Assembly: GCF_000001735.4 (NCBI RefSeq)
Contig: NC_003071.7
Span: 15,661,443 to 15,725,442, forward strand
Source: Arabidopsis thaliana
Lineage: Eukaryota > Streptophyta > Magnoliopsida > Brassicales > Brassicaceae
DNA: 64,000 nt
Direction of reading: 5' to 3'
Shown here: positions 1 through 11,471 of the stretch, piece after piece
How the letters are laid out: each line of letters begins with the position of its first letter
Position numbering within the stretch: position 1 is the first letter of the stretch
Program-made: the position numbers and the translations under genes
The notes under the pieces: model-generated
What the model was told of the DNA's origin: nothing
What the model saw: only the letters and a program-made list of their open reading frames with translations
Databases searched by the model: none

Positions 1-1402
1 CTATAACAACAAAAATTAAACCGAAACGACGATAAGATCAAAAAGAAAGTCTAGGATCATCGATCGGTTAGTTTCGTGCTGTTGCGATCGAGAAATCGTC
101 AACGAGAGATTTCCGATTAATCAGGACGAGATTGTTAAAATATACTATTGTGGATTAAAAAAAATCACCTGTCTCTTAGATAGTTGTGGACGACAAACAA
201 GTGTTGCTCCGTCATGATCGGTCATGCACGATCAAACTCTTTGTTTATTTTGTTTTCCAGCAAAAAAAATTATATAGAAAATTAAAAAGATGAATTTCGA
301 AACGATTATAGCAAAGAACCTTCATAGTTTCGTAACGTTAATTCTATCATTTAATTTGAACATCCGAACCAAAAAAAAAATCACTTAATTTGAACAAAAA
401 TTTCTGTCTGCTTGTTACAAAAAAATACTGGCAATTAGACCCGATGTCTATCGAGAGAGTGAATCTACTTTAATCCACGTGGTGTATTTTGTTGGATTAC
501 TAGTGAAGTTTGTAAGTCCACCTATACATGACGTGGACAATGTAATGCAACTAGAACAAATGAATGGAAAGTAAAGAAAAAGAGATAAAATGATGAAAAA
601 TAAACTATTTGAACATAATGTAAAATCCATTTAAAAAAAAAAATTACTTGAAGTCATCAAAAATAGGTTCCTAACGAAATATGATAGCCGAAATAATTTT
701 ACTGTTTGTCATTTATTTTAGGAACAACGTTCATTATGTGAATTTGATACGGATGATTAAGGATGATGATAGATGTAATTAGAAGAAATGAATTGAAACA
801 ATAAAGAAAAAGAAAAAAAAGAGATTAAGTGATCAAATCCGTAGGGAAAATAGTGTCACTTTAAGAGCTTTGAACTCATTCTCTTTGACCATTGCGAAAG
901 TTTTGAATACTAGGCCGAGTGAGTTTCGACCCGAAATGAAGTAAAGGAAAATAAGGGTCAGGGTCCATCGCTGCAAGTGCAATGAAAAACATACTGCTTC
1001 TTCCTTTGTTTGGTCTATATCACTAATTTCCAAGAAAGGTCACTTTCGTTCTTTGATAACAAAAAACACAAGAAGAAAGAGACATACATTATGTCATGTG
1101 TGTCGTGTCGTCCTCCCCATCTCTACTAACACTTTGAATTTATTACTACCAAACTCAAATGTGTCCTAAAGCCTAATCAATCCCTTTATTCACATGCCAC
1201 CTCTCTCTCTCTCCATTGTCCACTGTATCCAAACCCACATTTGATCTTGGCTTCTTTCTTCTTGTTCTTAAACTGGTGATTAACAAAAGTAGTATATACT
1301 AATAAAGTAATAGTATTAGTAACTTTATGATCGACCATGAGAAAAGGTTCTGATCAAAGTTGTTTAGGGAATAAAAGATTGATATTCTTGATTCTTGAAC
1401 TC
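1..1402. other. AT-rich intergenic stretch, no gene seen
   Basis: No open frame here has coding character or plausible splice partners. The stretch has A and T runs and a short CT-rich microsatellite near 1201-1212. The last few hundred bases probably include the 3' end and downstream region of the minus-strand gene that begins at 2105. Confidence 0.5.
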
Positions 1403-2105
1403 TTAAGTTGCATCTGAGTACCAAGAAAACTCATTACCAAACTGGGATTCTTCTTTATGACTTGAGGTTGAAGCAACAACACTTGCTTCACCAGAAGAAA
1501 CATCTTTGAGCTTTGAACTTGAATCAGCTTCTTCCGTGGAGGCAACATTTTCAGTTGCATGGTCAGTTTTTCCTTCATCCACGGCTCCACTATCATGAGT
1601 TTCTTCTTCTTCTTCCTTGGAGGCTGAAGTGCAAACCGATGATATGCAAGAAACTTCAGATGAACTTGATCCCTCCGAACTGCGTGACCCTTTAATGAAT
1701 TCAAGTTTCTTCATCAGAAGCTTTAGTCTCTTCTCTGCTTTTTCCCTCAATCTGATCTCTTCTTTCAGATTACGCTCCAACTCTTCCATCTGTTTCCAAG
1801 AGATTAAAGGTTGTCTTTGAGTAAAACAAAAACCAAATCCAGATCAACACTACAACTACTTTGAAACAACACCTTTTTGGTCCAAGAAACGAGAACAGAG
1901 TAAGTGATTCTTTCTTGGTTCTTGATCAAACCCTGATATTTTTAAACAAGATTAATGAAAGATAGGATTTAATCAAAGTTACCTTTCTAGTAATAAGCTC
2001 TGCTTCTTCTTTTGCAGATCTTGAAACTTGCCTCTCTGCAAGTAATCTTCCTCTTAAACACTCCACAGTTCTCTGACCTTCTTCCTTTTCTTCTTCTTCT
2101 TCCAT
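1403..2105 (-). CDS. small acidic coiled-coil protein, function unknown
   Basis: I read two exons on the minus strand: 2105-1983 (41 codons, ATG at 2105, donor AAG|GTAAC) and 1789-1403 (acceptor AACAG|ATGGAAG, stop TAA). They join in phase 0 to give 169 aa. Residues 1-75 are charged and helical, with runs of E/K/R such as MEEEEEKEEG and LREKAEKRLKLLMKKLEFI, consistent with a short coiled coil. The C-terminal half is acidic and rich in Ser, Glu and Thr, so probably disordered. I see no signal peptide or membrane segment. An upstream in-frame ATG at 2156 exists, but the ATG at 2105 begins the charged helix directly and fits better. A leader intron is possible near 2130-2247. I do not recognise a function. 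Its position next to the PPR pair suggests locus At2g37300, from memory. Confidence 0.7.
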
Positions 2106-2109
2106 CTTC

Positions 2110-3659
2110 TTACTTGCAAAATTTGTTCTTAACCAAAAAAAAAGAAAAGAAGACAAATATAATTCCTCAATCTCTATATTAAAGTTCTTAAATCACACAT
2201 ATATATCTATATGAAGAGAGAATGAGAGAGAGAGAGAGAAGCCCACCTGCATTTTGTGTTGTAATTAGAGGGATCAATGGTCATACTCATACTGTTTTTT
2301 CTTTCATTCAACCAACCAAAACTAAATTGGTAAAATCTTAAAGTTCAACTTCACAACTAACTGCAAAAGAAGAAACTAAAAAATAACAATAGTAAGACCA
2401 ATGTGTTGTTAGATCATGTCATTTAATGTTCATTCAATAAGGAACATATCACCATCATACTTTAAAATCAACTTACCACTAAGAAAATTCAAAATATTTC
2501 CAACTTCAAATAAAGAAAAACAGATCCAGATTCAAATCCCCTGAGACTTGAGAGAGGAGGGAAATGAACCTAAAACCCCCAAAAAAAATTTGAAGTTGTG
2601 AAAATGAAAAACAGAATCTGTCGTGTAGGGACAATAAATAAGTTGATTTGTAAGCAAAACGACAGTGTGGGCTTTGGACTTTTGTTGCCTGCTGCAGCTC
2701 CCGTGAGTTGGTAAGTCTCCCACTTCAAAACCTTTTTAAAGATAAAAACTATAATCAATTCACTACTATCTTCAATTTTTACTGCATATTATCTTTACAT
2801 GACAAATATGCATGTGCACCAAAAGAATCATCCTGATTGTTAATCTCCATTACGTTCTTTGACGTTAATTCCAAAGAAAAAATAATTATTAAAGTCGTTA
2901 CTGTTTTGTTTCTAGTTTTACAAGTGTCACAAAACTCTTTGTCAAACATATTTACCTCAAAAATAGATTTATTTGCCTTTTAATGAAACTTTTTGTCGGT
3001 TGCATTTATATGTGTACTTATTTATCTGTTCTGCTTCTTGTGTTGTGCGGCATTGCACTATTGGTGAATGTGAAATAATCAAAAGAATGTGTTTGTAAAT
3101 GAACAAAATTAAGGAGATGAGGAAAATCTTGTGACCCTCCATAGATCTAATAACCATTAAGTGATCACGCAGAAAACTTAATGCTCCCAACCTCCCACTA
3201 TAATTTTACTTTATAATCTTCGGTTTTCTTTTCACTAAATTAGATTAGCAACACGCAAAGAAAAATTGAGTGATTACTGATTAGTGATATTGAGCTTGCG
3301 TGTACTTTACTCTCAGACCAAACTTAACTAGAGAAACCACATTAATCAAAATAATGCTTACTTTGTGAACAAAACTAATGAATCATATAAAACTAATATT
3401 CTTATTCTTATTAGCAACCCCACCCCTTCAATCATTATCACTTCATTACCCTCAAGTTAAAGCGTTTGCTAGCTGCTTCTATCAACTACTATTCAACGTC
3501 ATGTTCAATCACATTCACAACAGCAAAAAAAAAGGAAAACAAAATCATATAATTGATACTCTTTGGAAAGCTCCACAAAAAAAAAACAAATCATCCCATA
3601 GTAGTAACTCCTTGAGAAGTCCATGGCAAGACAATGCTTAGGAGATGTTTAAGAAACAA
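2110..3659. other. intergenic region, promoter side of the 1403-2105 gene
   Basis: There is a GA-rich microsatellite at 2213-2240 (GAGAGAGA), probably in the leader or core promoter of the minus-strand gene. Short frames at 2532-2758, 2969-3190 and 3378-3641 lack coding character. The region just left of 3660 is the 3' flank of the minus-strand PPR gene. Confidence 0.45.
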
Positions 3660-5633
3660 TCAGTAAGCTTCATCAAGCTCTTGTTTCCTGATATACTCTT
3701 TGTCGCTCATTGACTCAACCAAACCCTCTATTATCTCATACATCTCTTTGCTTCTCTCACACGAACTGTCTTTCGCTATGAAACTACGTAATCCTTTCTC
3801 AGTTTCGATCCAGCTGGTGCCGGGGATTTTCTTCAATCCGATTCTTTTCATCTTATTCCTTACCATTTCAGCTTCTTCCCATCTCCCTGCTTGAGTGTAC
3901 AAATTCGCCATGATAGTGTAGTTCCCTGTGTTTTCAGGTTCCATCTCAAACAACCGATCACAAGCGAACCTAGCAATCTCTAAATCGCCAAGAACAGAGG
4001 CTCCGTTCAACAATGCACCCCAAACTTTAGCAATTGGATCAATTGGCATCTTAGAAATGAATTCCATTGCATCCGAAAGTTTTCCAGCCCGGCTAAGAAC
4101 ACTTACCATACAAGCATAGTGCTCAACTCCAGGCTCAATGTCATACTTAGTTAACATAGAATCAAATATATGCTGCGCCATGTCTGAATCCCCTGAGTGC
4201 GCAAAAGCTGAAAGAACAGCTGTTAGTGTGACATCGTCTGGCTTAGTTCCAAGACACTGCATTTGGTCAAAAAGACTACAAGCAGAATCAGAGTCCCCAT
4301 GAACAGCATATGCTGTTATAATTGCCGTCCAAGCAATCAAGCTCCTATCTTTACAGTTATCAAAAACTCTTTGAGCTCCTAGCAGAAATCCTAATTTAGC
4401 ATAGTTATCTATAATGGAAGTGGTGACATATATATTGTTGTCAGCGCCGTTACGGATGGCAAAAGCGTGGATTTCCTTACCCCCTTTCAGATTTGAACTA
4501 TATGTCAACGAAGGAAGAAGGCTCGAAAGGGTCACCGTGTTTGGCCTCGAGCCACATCTTATCATCTCCCTAAATGAGTTTATAACCTCCTCATGATGGT
4601 TATTCTGCATAAGACCCGAAATCATAGCATTCCACGTACTCAGACCAATGCTTTCCATTTCACTAAACAAAGCCATTGCTTCCTTGACAAGACCATGAGC
4701 CATATATCCAGAAATTATAGCTCCGTATGTAACCGAATCTTTCTCACTCATCTCATCAAACAATGCTCTTGCATAATCCAAGCTACCACATTTAGCATAA
4801 AAACCAATCACAGCATTACACAAGGATAAATCCATCTGAATATGATTTTCAATCATCTTCTTGTGAACTTCCAACCCGAAAATAAGATCGCTTGACTGTC
4901 CGCACGCCTGGAAGACGCTTATCACAGTGACTCCATTAGGCTTAAAATCAGAGCAAGCTAACATCGCTTTATACATCTTCTTACAGTCCTCAAAAGACCC
5001 ACTTTGAGAATACCCTGAAATCATAGAATTCCACGAAACAACATCTCTCTCAGACATTTCATCAAACACTTTCCTCGCAGACTCGATGTTATCACACTTT
5101 GTATAGTACGTTATCATCCCATTGCCCACGAAGACATCTGAATCAAATCCACCTCGTATAACAAACCCATGAACTTGTCGAGCCAATGAACCCAACCAGA
5201 AATCATCACAGCCTGACAGTGCCTTCAACACACAAGAGATGCTAATAGAATCCGGTCTGGCAGCATCGGAAGAGTAACAAGAGGATCCAATCCAGGACAA
5301 GAACAACGAGAAAGCATCGAAATACATCTCACGCGAAGTATAAGCGATGAGAAGTGCGTTGTAAGAGAAGGCATTTCTAACGGTAATTTCGTCGAACACA
5401 TGGAGTGCTTGGCGGAAACGATCCTGCCTAGTGTAAAAACTGATGAGCTTTGACGCGAGGAAGTTGTCCGGCTTGATGGAGAAGACGACAATACGCGCGT
5501 GAAGCTGAAGCACGTGGAGAGGAAGTCGGTGACGGGTGAAGTGCTGGATGAGGTGACCGTACGCACCGCCGTCGACCGCCGCCTTGTTTAGCAAGCCTTG
5601 CAAGGCTCGTTGAATTTCGAATCCCAACTTCAT
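3660..5633 (-). CDS. PLS-class pentatricopeptide repeat protein with E/E+ tail
   Basis: This is an intronless 657-aa protein made almost entirely of PPR repeats. Typical motifs include [29 protein letters not shown] and SLIAWTAIITAYAVHG. Alternating P, L and S variants and a C-terminal E/E+ region (from about VEHYACMVSVLSRAGKL to GTSWIETEKGLRSF) place it in the PLS subfamily. There is no terminal DYW deaminase domain. Such proteins bind single-stranded organelle RNA base by base and usually specify C-to-U editing sites, recruiting a deaminase in trans when they lack DYW. The target RNA cannot be deduced here. The N terminus has no strong presequence that I can call. It is divergent from the next PPR gene across only 147 bp. 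Position suggests At2g37310. Confidence 0.93.
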   Translation of the reverse strand: MKLGFEIQRALQGLLNKAAVDGGAYGHLIQHFTRHRLPLHVLQLHARIVVFSIKPDNFLASKLISFYTRQDRFRQALHVFDEITVRNAFSYNALLIAYTSREMYFDAFSLFLSWIGSSCYSSDAARPDSISISCVLKALSGCDDFWLGSLARQVHGFVIRGGFDSDVFVGNGMITYYTKCDNIESARKVFDEMSERDVVSWNSMISGYSQSGSFEDCKKMYKAMLACSDFKPNGVTVISVFQACGQSSDLIFGLEVHKKMIENHIQMDLSLCNAVIGFYAKCGSLDYARALFDEMSEKDSVTYGAIISGYMAHGLVKEAMALFSEMESIGLSTWNAMISGLMQNNHHEEVINSFREMIRCGSRPNTVTLSSLLPSLTYSSNLKGGKEIHAFAIRNGADNNIYVTTSIIDNYAKLGFLLGAQRVFDNCKDRSLIAWTAIITAYAVHGDSDSACSLFDQMQCLGTKPDDVTLTAVLSAFAHSGDSDMAQHIFDSMLTKYDIEPGVEHYACMVSVLSRAGKLSDAMEFISKMPIDPIAKVWGALLNGASVLGDLEIARFACDRLFEMEPENTGNYTIMANLYTQAGRWEEAEMVRNKMKRIGLKKIPGTSWIETEKGLRSFIAKDSSCERSKEMYEIIEGLVESMSDKEYIRKQELDEAY

Positions 5634-5780
5634 TCATATCTAACCAAAAGCTAAACCGGAGAAATAAAACAATATGAATATATAGAGGCAATTTAACGGG
5701 CTTATTAATGGGCCTTAAAGCCCATAGTGTCGCTGTATTACAGAACGGAGTTTTGAAATCGATTTGACTTTTTTAGTTTC
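5634..5780. promoter_or_regulatory. bidirectional promoter of the two PPR genes with site II palindrome
   Basis: The two start codons face away from each other across 147 bp. The gap holds TGGGCC at 5709-5714 and its inverted partner GCCCA at 5720-5724, with a further GGGCT at 5698-5702. TGGGCC/T site II motifs are known TCP-bound elements common in plant promoters of mitochondrial and ribosomal genes. That fits organelle RNA-binding proteins. Shared use by both genes is inferred from the short gap. Confidence 0.7.
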
Positions 5781-7283
5781 ATGTCTTGTCTGAGAAATTA
5801 TTATTGTCGAGCTTTCGGTTATAAACAGTCTCGATCTTGCTACAGTCGATCACTGAATCGTGAAATAGCTAACGAGTCATCTGAAGTTGAGAGACGAGCT
5901 CGTTCTCTGAGAGTTTTGGATATCATATCTTCGAAATCTGGTGGAGTTTCGAATCGTCAGGACCATTTTGGTTTCGTTCAGGAATTTCGACAAACAGATT
6001 CGTGGCGATTCAGAGGTCAGGCAATTTCCGAGGATTTTGATCTCTCAAGAACCAAAAATGGAGTTTCAAGCGTGCTCGAAGAAGTTATGCTGGAGGATTC
6101 TTCAAGCTCTGTCAAGCGAGATGGATGGAGTTTCGATGCTTATGGTTTATCATCCGCCGTGAGATCTTGTGGGTTGAATCGAGACTTTAGAACCGGTTCT
6201 GGGTTTCATTGTTTAGCGTTGAAAGGTGGGTTTATCTCAGATGTCTACTTAGGAAGTTCTCTGGTCGTTTTGTACAGAGATTCTGGTGAAGTAGAGAATG
6301 CATATAAAGTGTTTGAAGAAATGCCTGAGAGGAATGTGGTTTCATGGACGGCTATGATTTCAGGGTTTGCGCAAGAATGGCGAGTTGATATCTGCTTGAA
6401 GCTTTATTCAAAGATGAGAAAGTCAACCTCTGATCCGAATGATTACACATTCACGGCTCTCTTGAGCGCTTGCACGGGAAGCGGAGCCCTAGGGCAAGGA
6501 AGAAGTGTTCATTGTCAGACACTCCACATGGGATTGAAGTCGTATCTACATATCTCAAACTCTCTCATCTCGATGTACTGCAAATGCGGTGATTTGAAGG
6601 ATGCTTTTCGTATCTTTGACCAGTTTTCAAACAAAGACGTTGTTTCTTGGAACTCTATGATTGCTGGTTACGCGCAGCACGGCCTTGCAATGCAAGCAAT
6701 CGAGCTCTTTGAATTAATGATGCCTAAAAGCGGAACAAAGCCAGATGCAATCACATATCTAGGAGTTTTGTCATCGTGTAGACACGCAGGTCTTGTAAAA
6801 GAAGGAAGAAAGTTCTTCAATTTGATGGCGGAACACGGCCTGAAACCAGAACTCAACCATTACTCTTGTCTAGTCGATCTTCTCGGGAGATTTGGTCTGT
6901 TGCAAGAAGCCCTGGAACTGATCGAGAACATGCCAATGAAACCAAACTCAGTCATATGGGGATCTCTGCTATTCTCTTGCCGTGTTCACGGCGATGTCTG
7001 GACCGGAATCAGAGCTGCAGAGGAACGACTAATGCTTGAACCTGATTGCGCAGCCACGCATGTCCAGCTGGCAAATCTTTACGCCAGTGTAGGGTACTGG
7101 AAAGAAGCGGCGACAGTGAGGAAGCTGATGAAAGATAAAGGACTGAAGACGAATCCGGGTTGCAGTTGGATCGAGATCAATAACTATGTTTTCATGTTTA
7201 AAGCTGAAGATGGTAGCAACTGTAGAATGCTAGAGATTGTTCATGTTCTTCATTGTCTCATTGATCACATGGAGTTCCTCTAA
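5781..7283 (+). CDS. pentatricopeptide repeat protein, E/E+ type
   Basis: This is an intronless 500-aa protein. The first ~110 residues are basic, Ser/Arg-rich and poor in acidic residues early on ([19 protein letters not shown]), consistent with a mitochondrial presequence. PPR repeats follow from about residue 115, with motifs such as [16 protein letters not shown] and [16 protein letters not shown]. The C-terminal section from [16 protein letters not shown] through [16 protein letters not shown] is a typical E/E+ region, with no DYW domain. Expected role: sequence-specific binding of organelle RNA, most likely in RNA editing. The target is unknown. It is a shorter relative of its divergent neighbour; both are PLS-type, but the sequences differ enough that they are not a recent tandem duplicate. 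Position suggests At2g37320. Confidence 0.93.
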
Positions 7284-7747
7284 TATTCAGGGTTCTCTCT
7301 CATTAGTTTTATAGTGCATACCAGATCCAGATCTTTTCTATAATGGATCAAGTTTTGCTTTGAACGTTTTCAACATAACCTCTATTACTAATGAAAAGAC
7401 TTTAATTTGTATAGTTGAGTAATATAAACACACTAATTTAATAATTAACCAGGTAATGAAATGAATGTAGCTGTATAATGCGGTAAAATGCACCAAGAGT
7501 TTCTCTATGACGTAATGTGAAGTTGAGAAACACACGCCATCAAAATTTTCTTTGGTTAATAATTAAAATTTTAAGGTACAAGTTTGCACGATTAATTCAA
7601 AATTTACTACACAAGATTCATAATTAAGGAATCGAATATAGGAAAGTGTCCAACTGGTCCTCTCTTATATACCCTTCTCCACTAATACCGCACTCAGAAG
7701 ACGACGACAAAACAAAAAAGTTGCGAGAGACAGAGAGAAACAGAGAC

Positions 7748-8730
7748 ATGGATCTGAAATGGGATGATTTTTTCAACGATTACGAATGGCTGATCGTGTT
7801 TCTGAAAGGTATGGTGAAGCCAGCGGCGGCGCTCGTGGTGGTGCTTTTGGCGGTGATTCTTTCATACTCGCAGAACCTATCTTTGGAAGGAGAAATGATA
7901 TACTCTGTTTCCCGATCGTTTCTTCAACTCTCTGTTATCGGATTTGTTCTTCAGTTCATCTTTAACCAAGAGAACTCAGGCTGGATCATCCTTGCGTATC
8001 TCTTCATGGTTAGTTTCAATCAAACTCAGGATCTGCTGCTCTGTTTTTTTTAATTATTCTTTTTATTTGAAATGATTTGGTTTCCGAACAGGTCTCTGTC
8101 GCCGGTTACACTGCCGGACAACGTGCGAGGCACGTGCCACGTGGAAAGTACGTGGCCGGATTATCGATCCTTGCCGGGACTTCAATTACAATGTTCTTGC
8201 TCGTCCTCCTCAACGTCTTTCCTTTCACTCCGAGGTATATGATCCCAATCGCCGGAATGTTGGTCGGAAATGCCATGACCGTCACCGGAGTTACCATGAA
8301 ACAGCTTCGAGATGACATCAAAATGCAACTCAACCTGGTAAAAAAAACTATAACCAAACCAAATTCCCGGTTTAATTAGATTTTCCGGTTTATTTGATTT
8401 TGTCGTGAACCGTAGGTGGAGACGGCATTGGCACTAGGAGCAACGCCAAGACAAGCGACGTTGCAACAGGTGAAGAGAGCACTAGTGATCTCTCTGTCTC
8501 CGGTTTTAGATAGCTGCAAAACCGTTGGATTGATCTCTCTACCAGGCGCAATGACTGGTATGATAATGGGCGGGGCGTCGCCTCTAGAAGCTATTCAGCT
8601 TCAGATAGTAGTCATGAACATGATGGTAGGAGCAGCTACGGTTAGTAGCATCACGTCTACTTATCTTTGTTGGCCATCTTTCTTCACTAAAGCTTACCAG
8701 TTACAAACTCATGTCTTCTCCTCAGATTGA
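7748..8730 (+). CDS. ALS3: ALS3, half-type ABC transporter membrane protein for aluminium tolerance
   Basis: Three exons, 7748-8008, 8092-8337 and 8416-8730, join in phase 0 at both introns and give 273 aa. The protein is a multi-span membrane permease of the UPF0014/FetB-like family with no ATP-binding domain. Hydrophobic segments include AAALVVVLLAVILSYS near the N terminus and SILAGTSITMFLLVLLNVF. The conserved block ETALALGATPRQA and the glycine-rich stretch SLPGAMTGMIMGGASP are family hallmarks. Established knowledge: ALS3 (At2g37330) is needed for aluminium tolerance and pairs with the nucleotide-binding protein STAR1, and mutants also alter the root response to low phosphate. Start choice: the ATG at 7748 begins the known N terminus MDLKWDDFF; an upstream in-frame ATG at 7646 would add a leader peptide that I consider untranslated. 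Confidence 0.96.
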
Positions 8731-8929
8731 AACTTTTATAAATCCTTATAACAATCTTCGAAAACTTGTCCAAAAGAAACGCAACAACATTATGTCTCAA
8801 ATGAAAAAACTCTTGGTAACATGAAACTTAAAAGGTTCTAAAGCAAACACACTTAAAAGAGAAAGGAACAGTCGATCCAATAGTATACATGCTACAATGC
8901 CTGCAAGCCGTGGCCATGAGCCATCAAAG

Positions 8930-10889
8930 TTAAGGAGACTCACTTCCTCTAGGGGAAGTGCGGTTTGGCTCGTAATCATCATCAACAGGGCTCCGGTCCT
9001 CTTTCGAACTGTCACCACCGGCTCCTACAACAGGACTGACAACAGAGTTTCTGCCATTGTCTTGGGGGCTACCACCGTCACGGTCAGATCCGACTTCCTT
9101 TTGAAGCTTTGGTGATGGTGGTGGGCTCCCGTCTATGATCTTTGGGCTGCCTTCATCATCAAGAACCGGACTACGATCTCTGGCTCTTGGCGATAGAGAG
9201 TCATCCATCCGCTTTGGACTGCGTGATCTCTCCTCCACACTCCTCTCTCTTCTTCTCACCGGGGATCGTGATCGGCTGACCATAAGGAAAATAAGAAGTC
9301 AATCAGAGAAAGCAGTTACTCGGATTCATGCTTTCAGGTTCATACATAAATCTAATGCATGTAAACACCTAAACATAAACCAAAATTTTGAAGTTTACAC
9401 GGGCAAATACTAACCTGTAGCTTCGGCTACGGCTAAGACTCCGGCTTGGGCTTCTTCTACGACGAGGAGAACGGGATCTTACAGGTGACCTGGAGTAGCT
9501 TCCACTGCGCCTGCCATACAATCCAAGAAAGGGAGATGAGAAAGTGGAAAGAATAACAAAAAATGCACTTCTGAAAGAAATGTTAGTACCTAAGCTTCTT
9601 GGGGCTGTTTTTGCAGTTTCTCTCAATGTGTCCTCTCTCTCCACAACGGTAACACTTGTTCTTCCAGTCCCCTGCTGTGCAGTCACGAGCCCAATGACCA
9701 TCTACACCACAGTTAAAACAGCGACCAGCTCCAGGTGGTGGGCCTCTGCTATCAAAATCCCGAGAACCACGAGGTGCCTATCATACAAACATAATATTGA
9801 TTTCTAATGAGTTTGGCAAACACATTCAACCATACCTATAAACAAATGATAGAGCCTGAAAATAGAGAGCCAAACAACTCACCCCTCGTGAAAACTCCAC
9901 AGTGATGCGACTTCCATCAAAGTCTCGTCCGTCCAGGTAATGTCTTGCATCATCAGCATCACGGGGATCACCAAATTCCTGATTTCGAAAATGTGAGGAC
10001 AAAAGAGACCACATGCATGGTGTGTTTTCCCACATTATACATTGGTTCCGACTAAAAAACGTACTACATGACTTTTTCAAGAAATCGAAAGCTCAGGTTA
10101 AAAGGAGATTTTACTTACAACGAAAGCATAATCTCGCTTCATATCCACATCTCGCACTCTGCGGAAGAAATTGTTGGCAGAAAAGTAAGGCCATCATTAC
10201 TTTAAGGTACTTCTAAACACCATTTTTGAGACTGAGTCTCCATTTCCATCAAAACACATTAAAAAATTCTACAAACAGAATCGCCAAGGCGCCCTGTCCC
10301 CTAAACACTTGGCGAGAATTTCCACCAAGTCCACCCACTCATCAAACACCTCCAGGTTAGGCAAAATCCCAGAGACCTTCAATAAGATCATTCAAGTTAA
10401 AAACATACACTAATGACTAAACCTAGTTCCACAACTTTCCCTCAAGAACACAAATATCAAAATACAGAACCAAAACTATGCCCCTCGATGCTTAATGACG
10501 ACTTTCTGCATCTCTCCCTCGCACTAACAATTTTCATAACCAAGATATATAGAAAGGCGCATGAAGACTCTCATTTAACTAACCCCAACACATAGAAATC
10601 AATATGTCAAGATAAAGAAGCATTATGCTCCTCGATACTTTTAACTTTCTGCAATTGTTTCCTCGCACAATAGCAATTTACGTACTATATAACTAGAAAA
10701 ATCACATTGAGACCATCATTTATTCCAATTACCGAGAAATCAAAATACTTCGTCCATAATCATAGATAGAAGAGTCAATTACCTTCCGTATCTGCTAAAA
10801 AGACGTTCAAGGTCTCGGGTCCTAGTTCTCGATGATAATCGGCCAACGTAAAGACGAGTGTTCCCATAGCGATCATCATAGCGAGGCAT
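8930..10889 (-). CDS. RS2Z33: RS2Z33 (RSZ33), SR splicing factor with RRM and two zinc knuckles
   Basis: Six coding exons on the minus strand: 10889-10783, 10158-10119, 9978-9883, 9777-9590, 9510-9415 and 9275-8930. The frame stays open across all joins and gives 290 aa. An RRM spans about residues 12-80 ([16 protein letters not shown]). Two CCHC zinc knuckles follow: Cys101, 104, 114 with His109, and Cys123, 126, 136 with His131. Next come an Arg-Ser region (about 141-200) and an acidic Ser-Pro-rich tail, the domain order of the plant-specific RS2Z subfamily. The protein acts in nuclear pre-mRNA splicing and is reported to influence splicing of its own transcript. The first coding intron (10159-10782, 624 nt) is much longer than the others, as expected for a regulated SR-gene intron. 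The ATG at 10889 starts MPRYDDRYG. Confidence 0.96.
10159..10782 (-). promoter_or_regulatory. RS2Z33: long first coding intron of RS2Z33, probable autoregulatory intron
   Basis: This 624-nt intron interrupts the RRM after codon 35. It is several times longer than the other introns of this gene. Long RRM-interrupting introns with alternative cryptic exons are established in plant and animal SR genes, where they give nonsense-containing isoforms that lower protein output. I see the length and position directly; the regulatory role is from the family. Confidence 0.55.
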
Positions 10890-10896
10890 TGTCAAG

Positions 10897-11183
10897 CTAC
10901 AAAATCAAAAAAAAGGGACAAAGAAACCACAGATTTTTGAGCATAACCTGTTAGAAACTATAAAACAAGAACGTAACAAAAATTCACTAACTCAAGACCT
11001 ATAAAAAAGCCCCAAAGAAGACGCCATTTAGTTAATTCAGAGACAAGGAAGCGATAAATCGGAAAGACAGAAGCTAAGGAAACCATCACCGCAGATGCAT
11101 CGAACCAATATAAAATCGTAATTCCGAGCAGTGAAAGCACTAAATTTCAATATGAATCATCGAATTGAGCAGAGTTTCGATAC
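10897..11183 (-). other. RS2Z33: leader (5' UTR) intron of RS2Z33
   Basis: On the minus strand a donor CCCAG|GTATCG lies at 11183/11182, and an acceptor with a T-rich tract and TAG|CTTGAC sits seven bases upstream of the start codon. Removing 10897-11183 joins a short leader exon to the ATG exon. This is inferred from splice-site sequence only. Confidence 0.6.
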
Positions 11184-11286
11184 CTGGGGATTGAAGGAGA
11201 GCACTGCGAAACACGGAAGCCCTAATTTCGGAAGGAAAGGGGAAGAACAGCGTAAGGTAGCTAAAGTATGGTTTTCAAGTGTTTAT

Positions 11287-11334
11287 AAATGGGCTTCAGA
11301 CGCTGACAGAAAAAAACAAAAATGGGCTTCAGAC
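11287..11334. repeat. 15-bp direct repeat carrying TGGGCTT in the RS2Z33 promoter
   Basis: The 15-mer AAATGGGCTTCAGAC occurs at 11287-11301 and again, identically, at 11320-11334. Each copy contains a site II-like TGGGCT core. The repeat lies just upstream of the likely RS2Z33 transcription start. Confidence 0.8.
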
Positions 11335-11447
11335 AGAACCGACTAAATCCAACGGTAATAATTTGGTGTTGTGTCCTAAACCAACGGTAAATATCTTTAA
11401 AAAGAGATAAGAATCGATGTTGCCATATTCACCATTTTGCAATCTGT

Positions 11448-11471
11448 TGGGCCTTATATTAATAAGGCCCA
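11448..11471. promoter_or_regulatory. perfect site II palindrome upstream of RS2Z33
   Basis: TGGGCCTTA (11448-11456) and its exact inverse TAAGGCCCA (11463-11471) flank six bases. It combines two oppositely oriented site II motifs and lies roughly 200 bp upstream of the likely RS2Z33 start. TCP binding is inferred from the motif. Confidence 0.7.

Noticed and set aside
7646..7747. N-terminal extension of ALS3 from the upstream in-frame ATG
   Set aside because: It reads a hydrophilic leader unlike the family, and the ATG at 7748 gives the known 273-aa protein.
9369..9701. 110-codon minus-strand open frame
   Set aside because: It runs through an RS2Z33 exon and its introns; the spliced exon reading is clearly correct.
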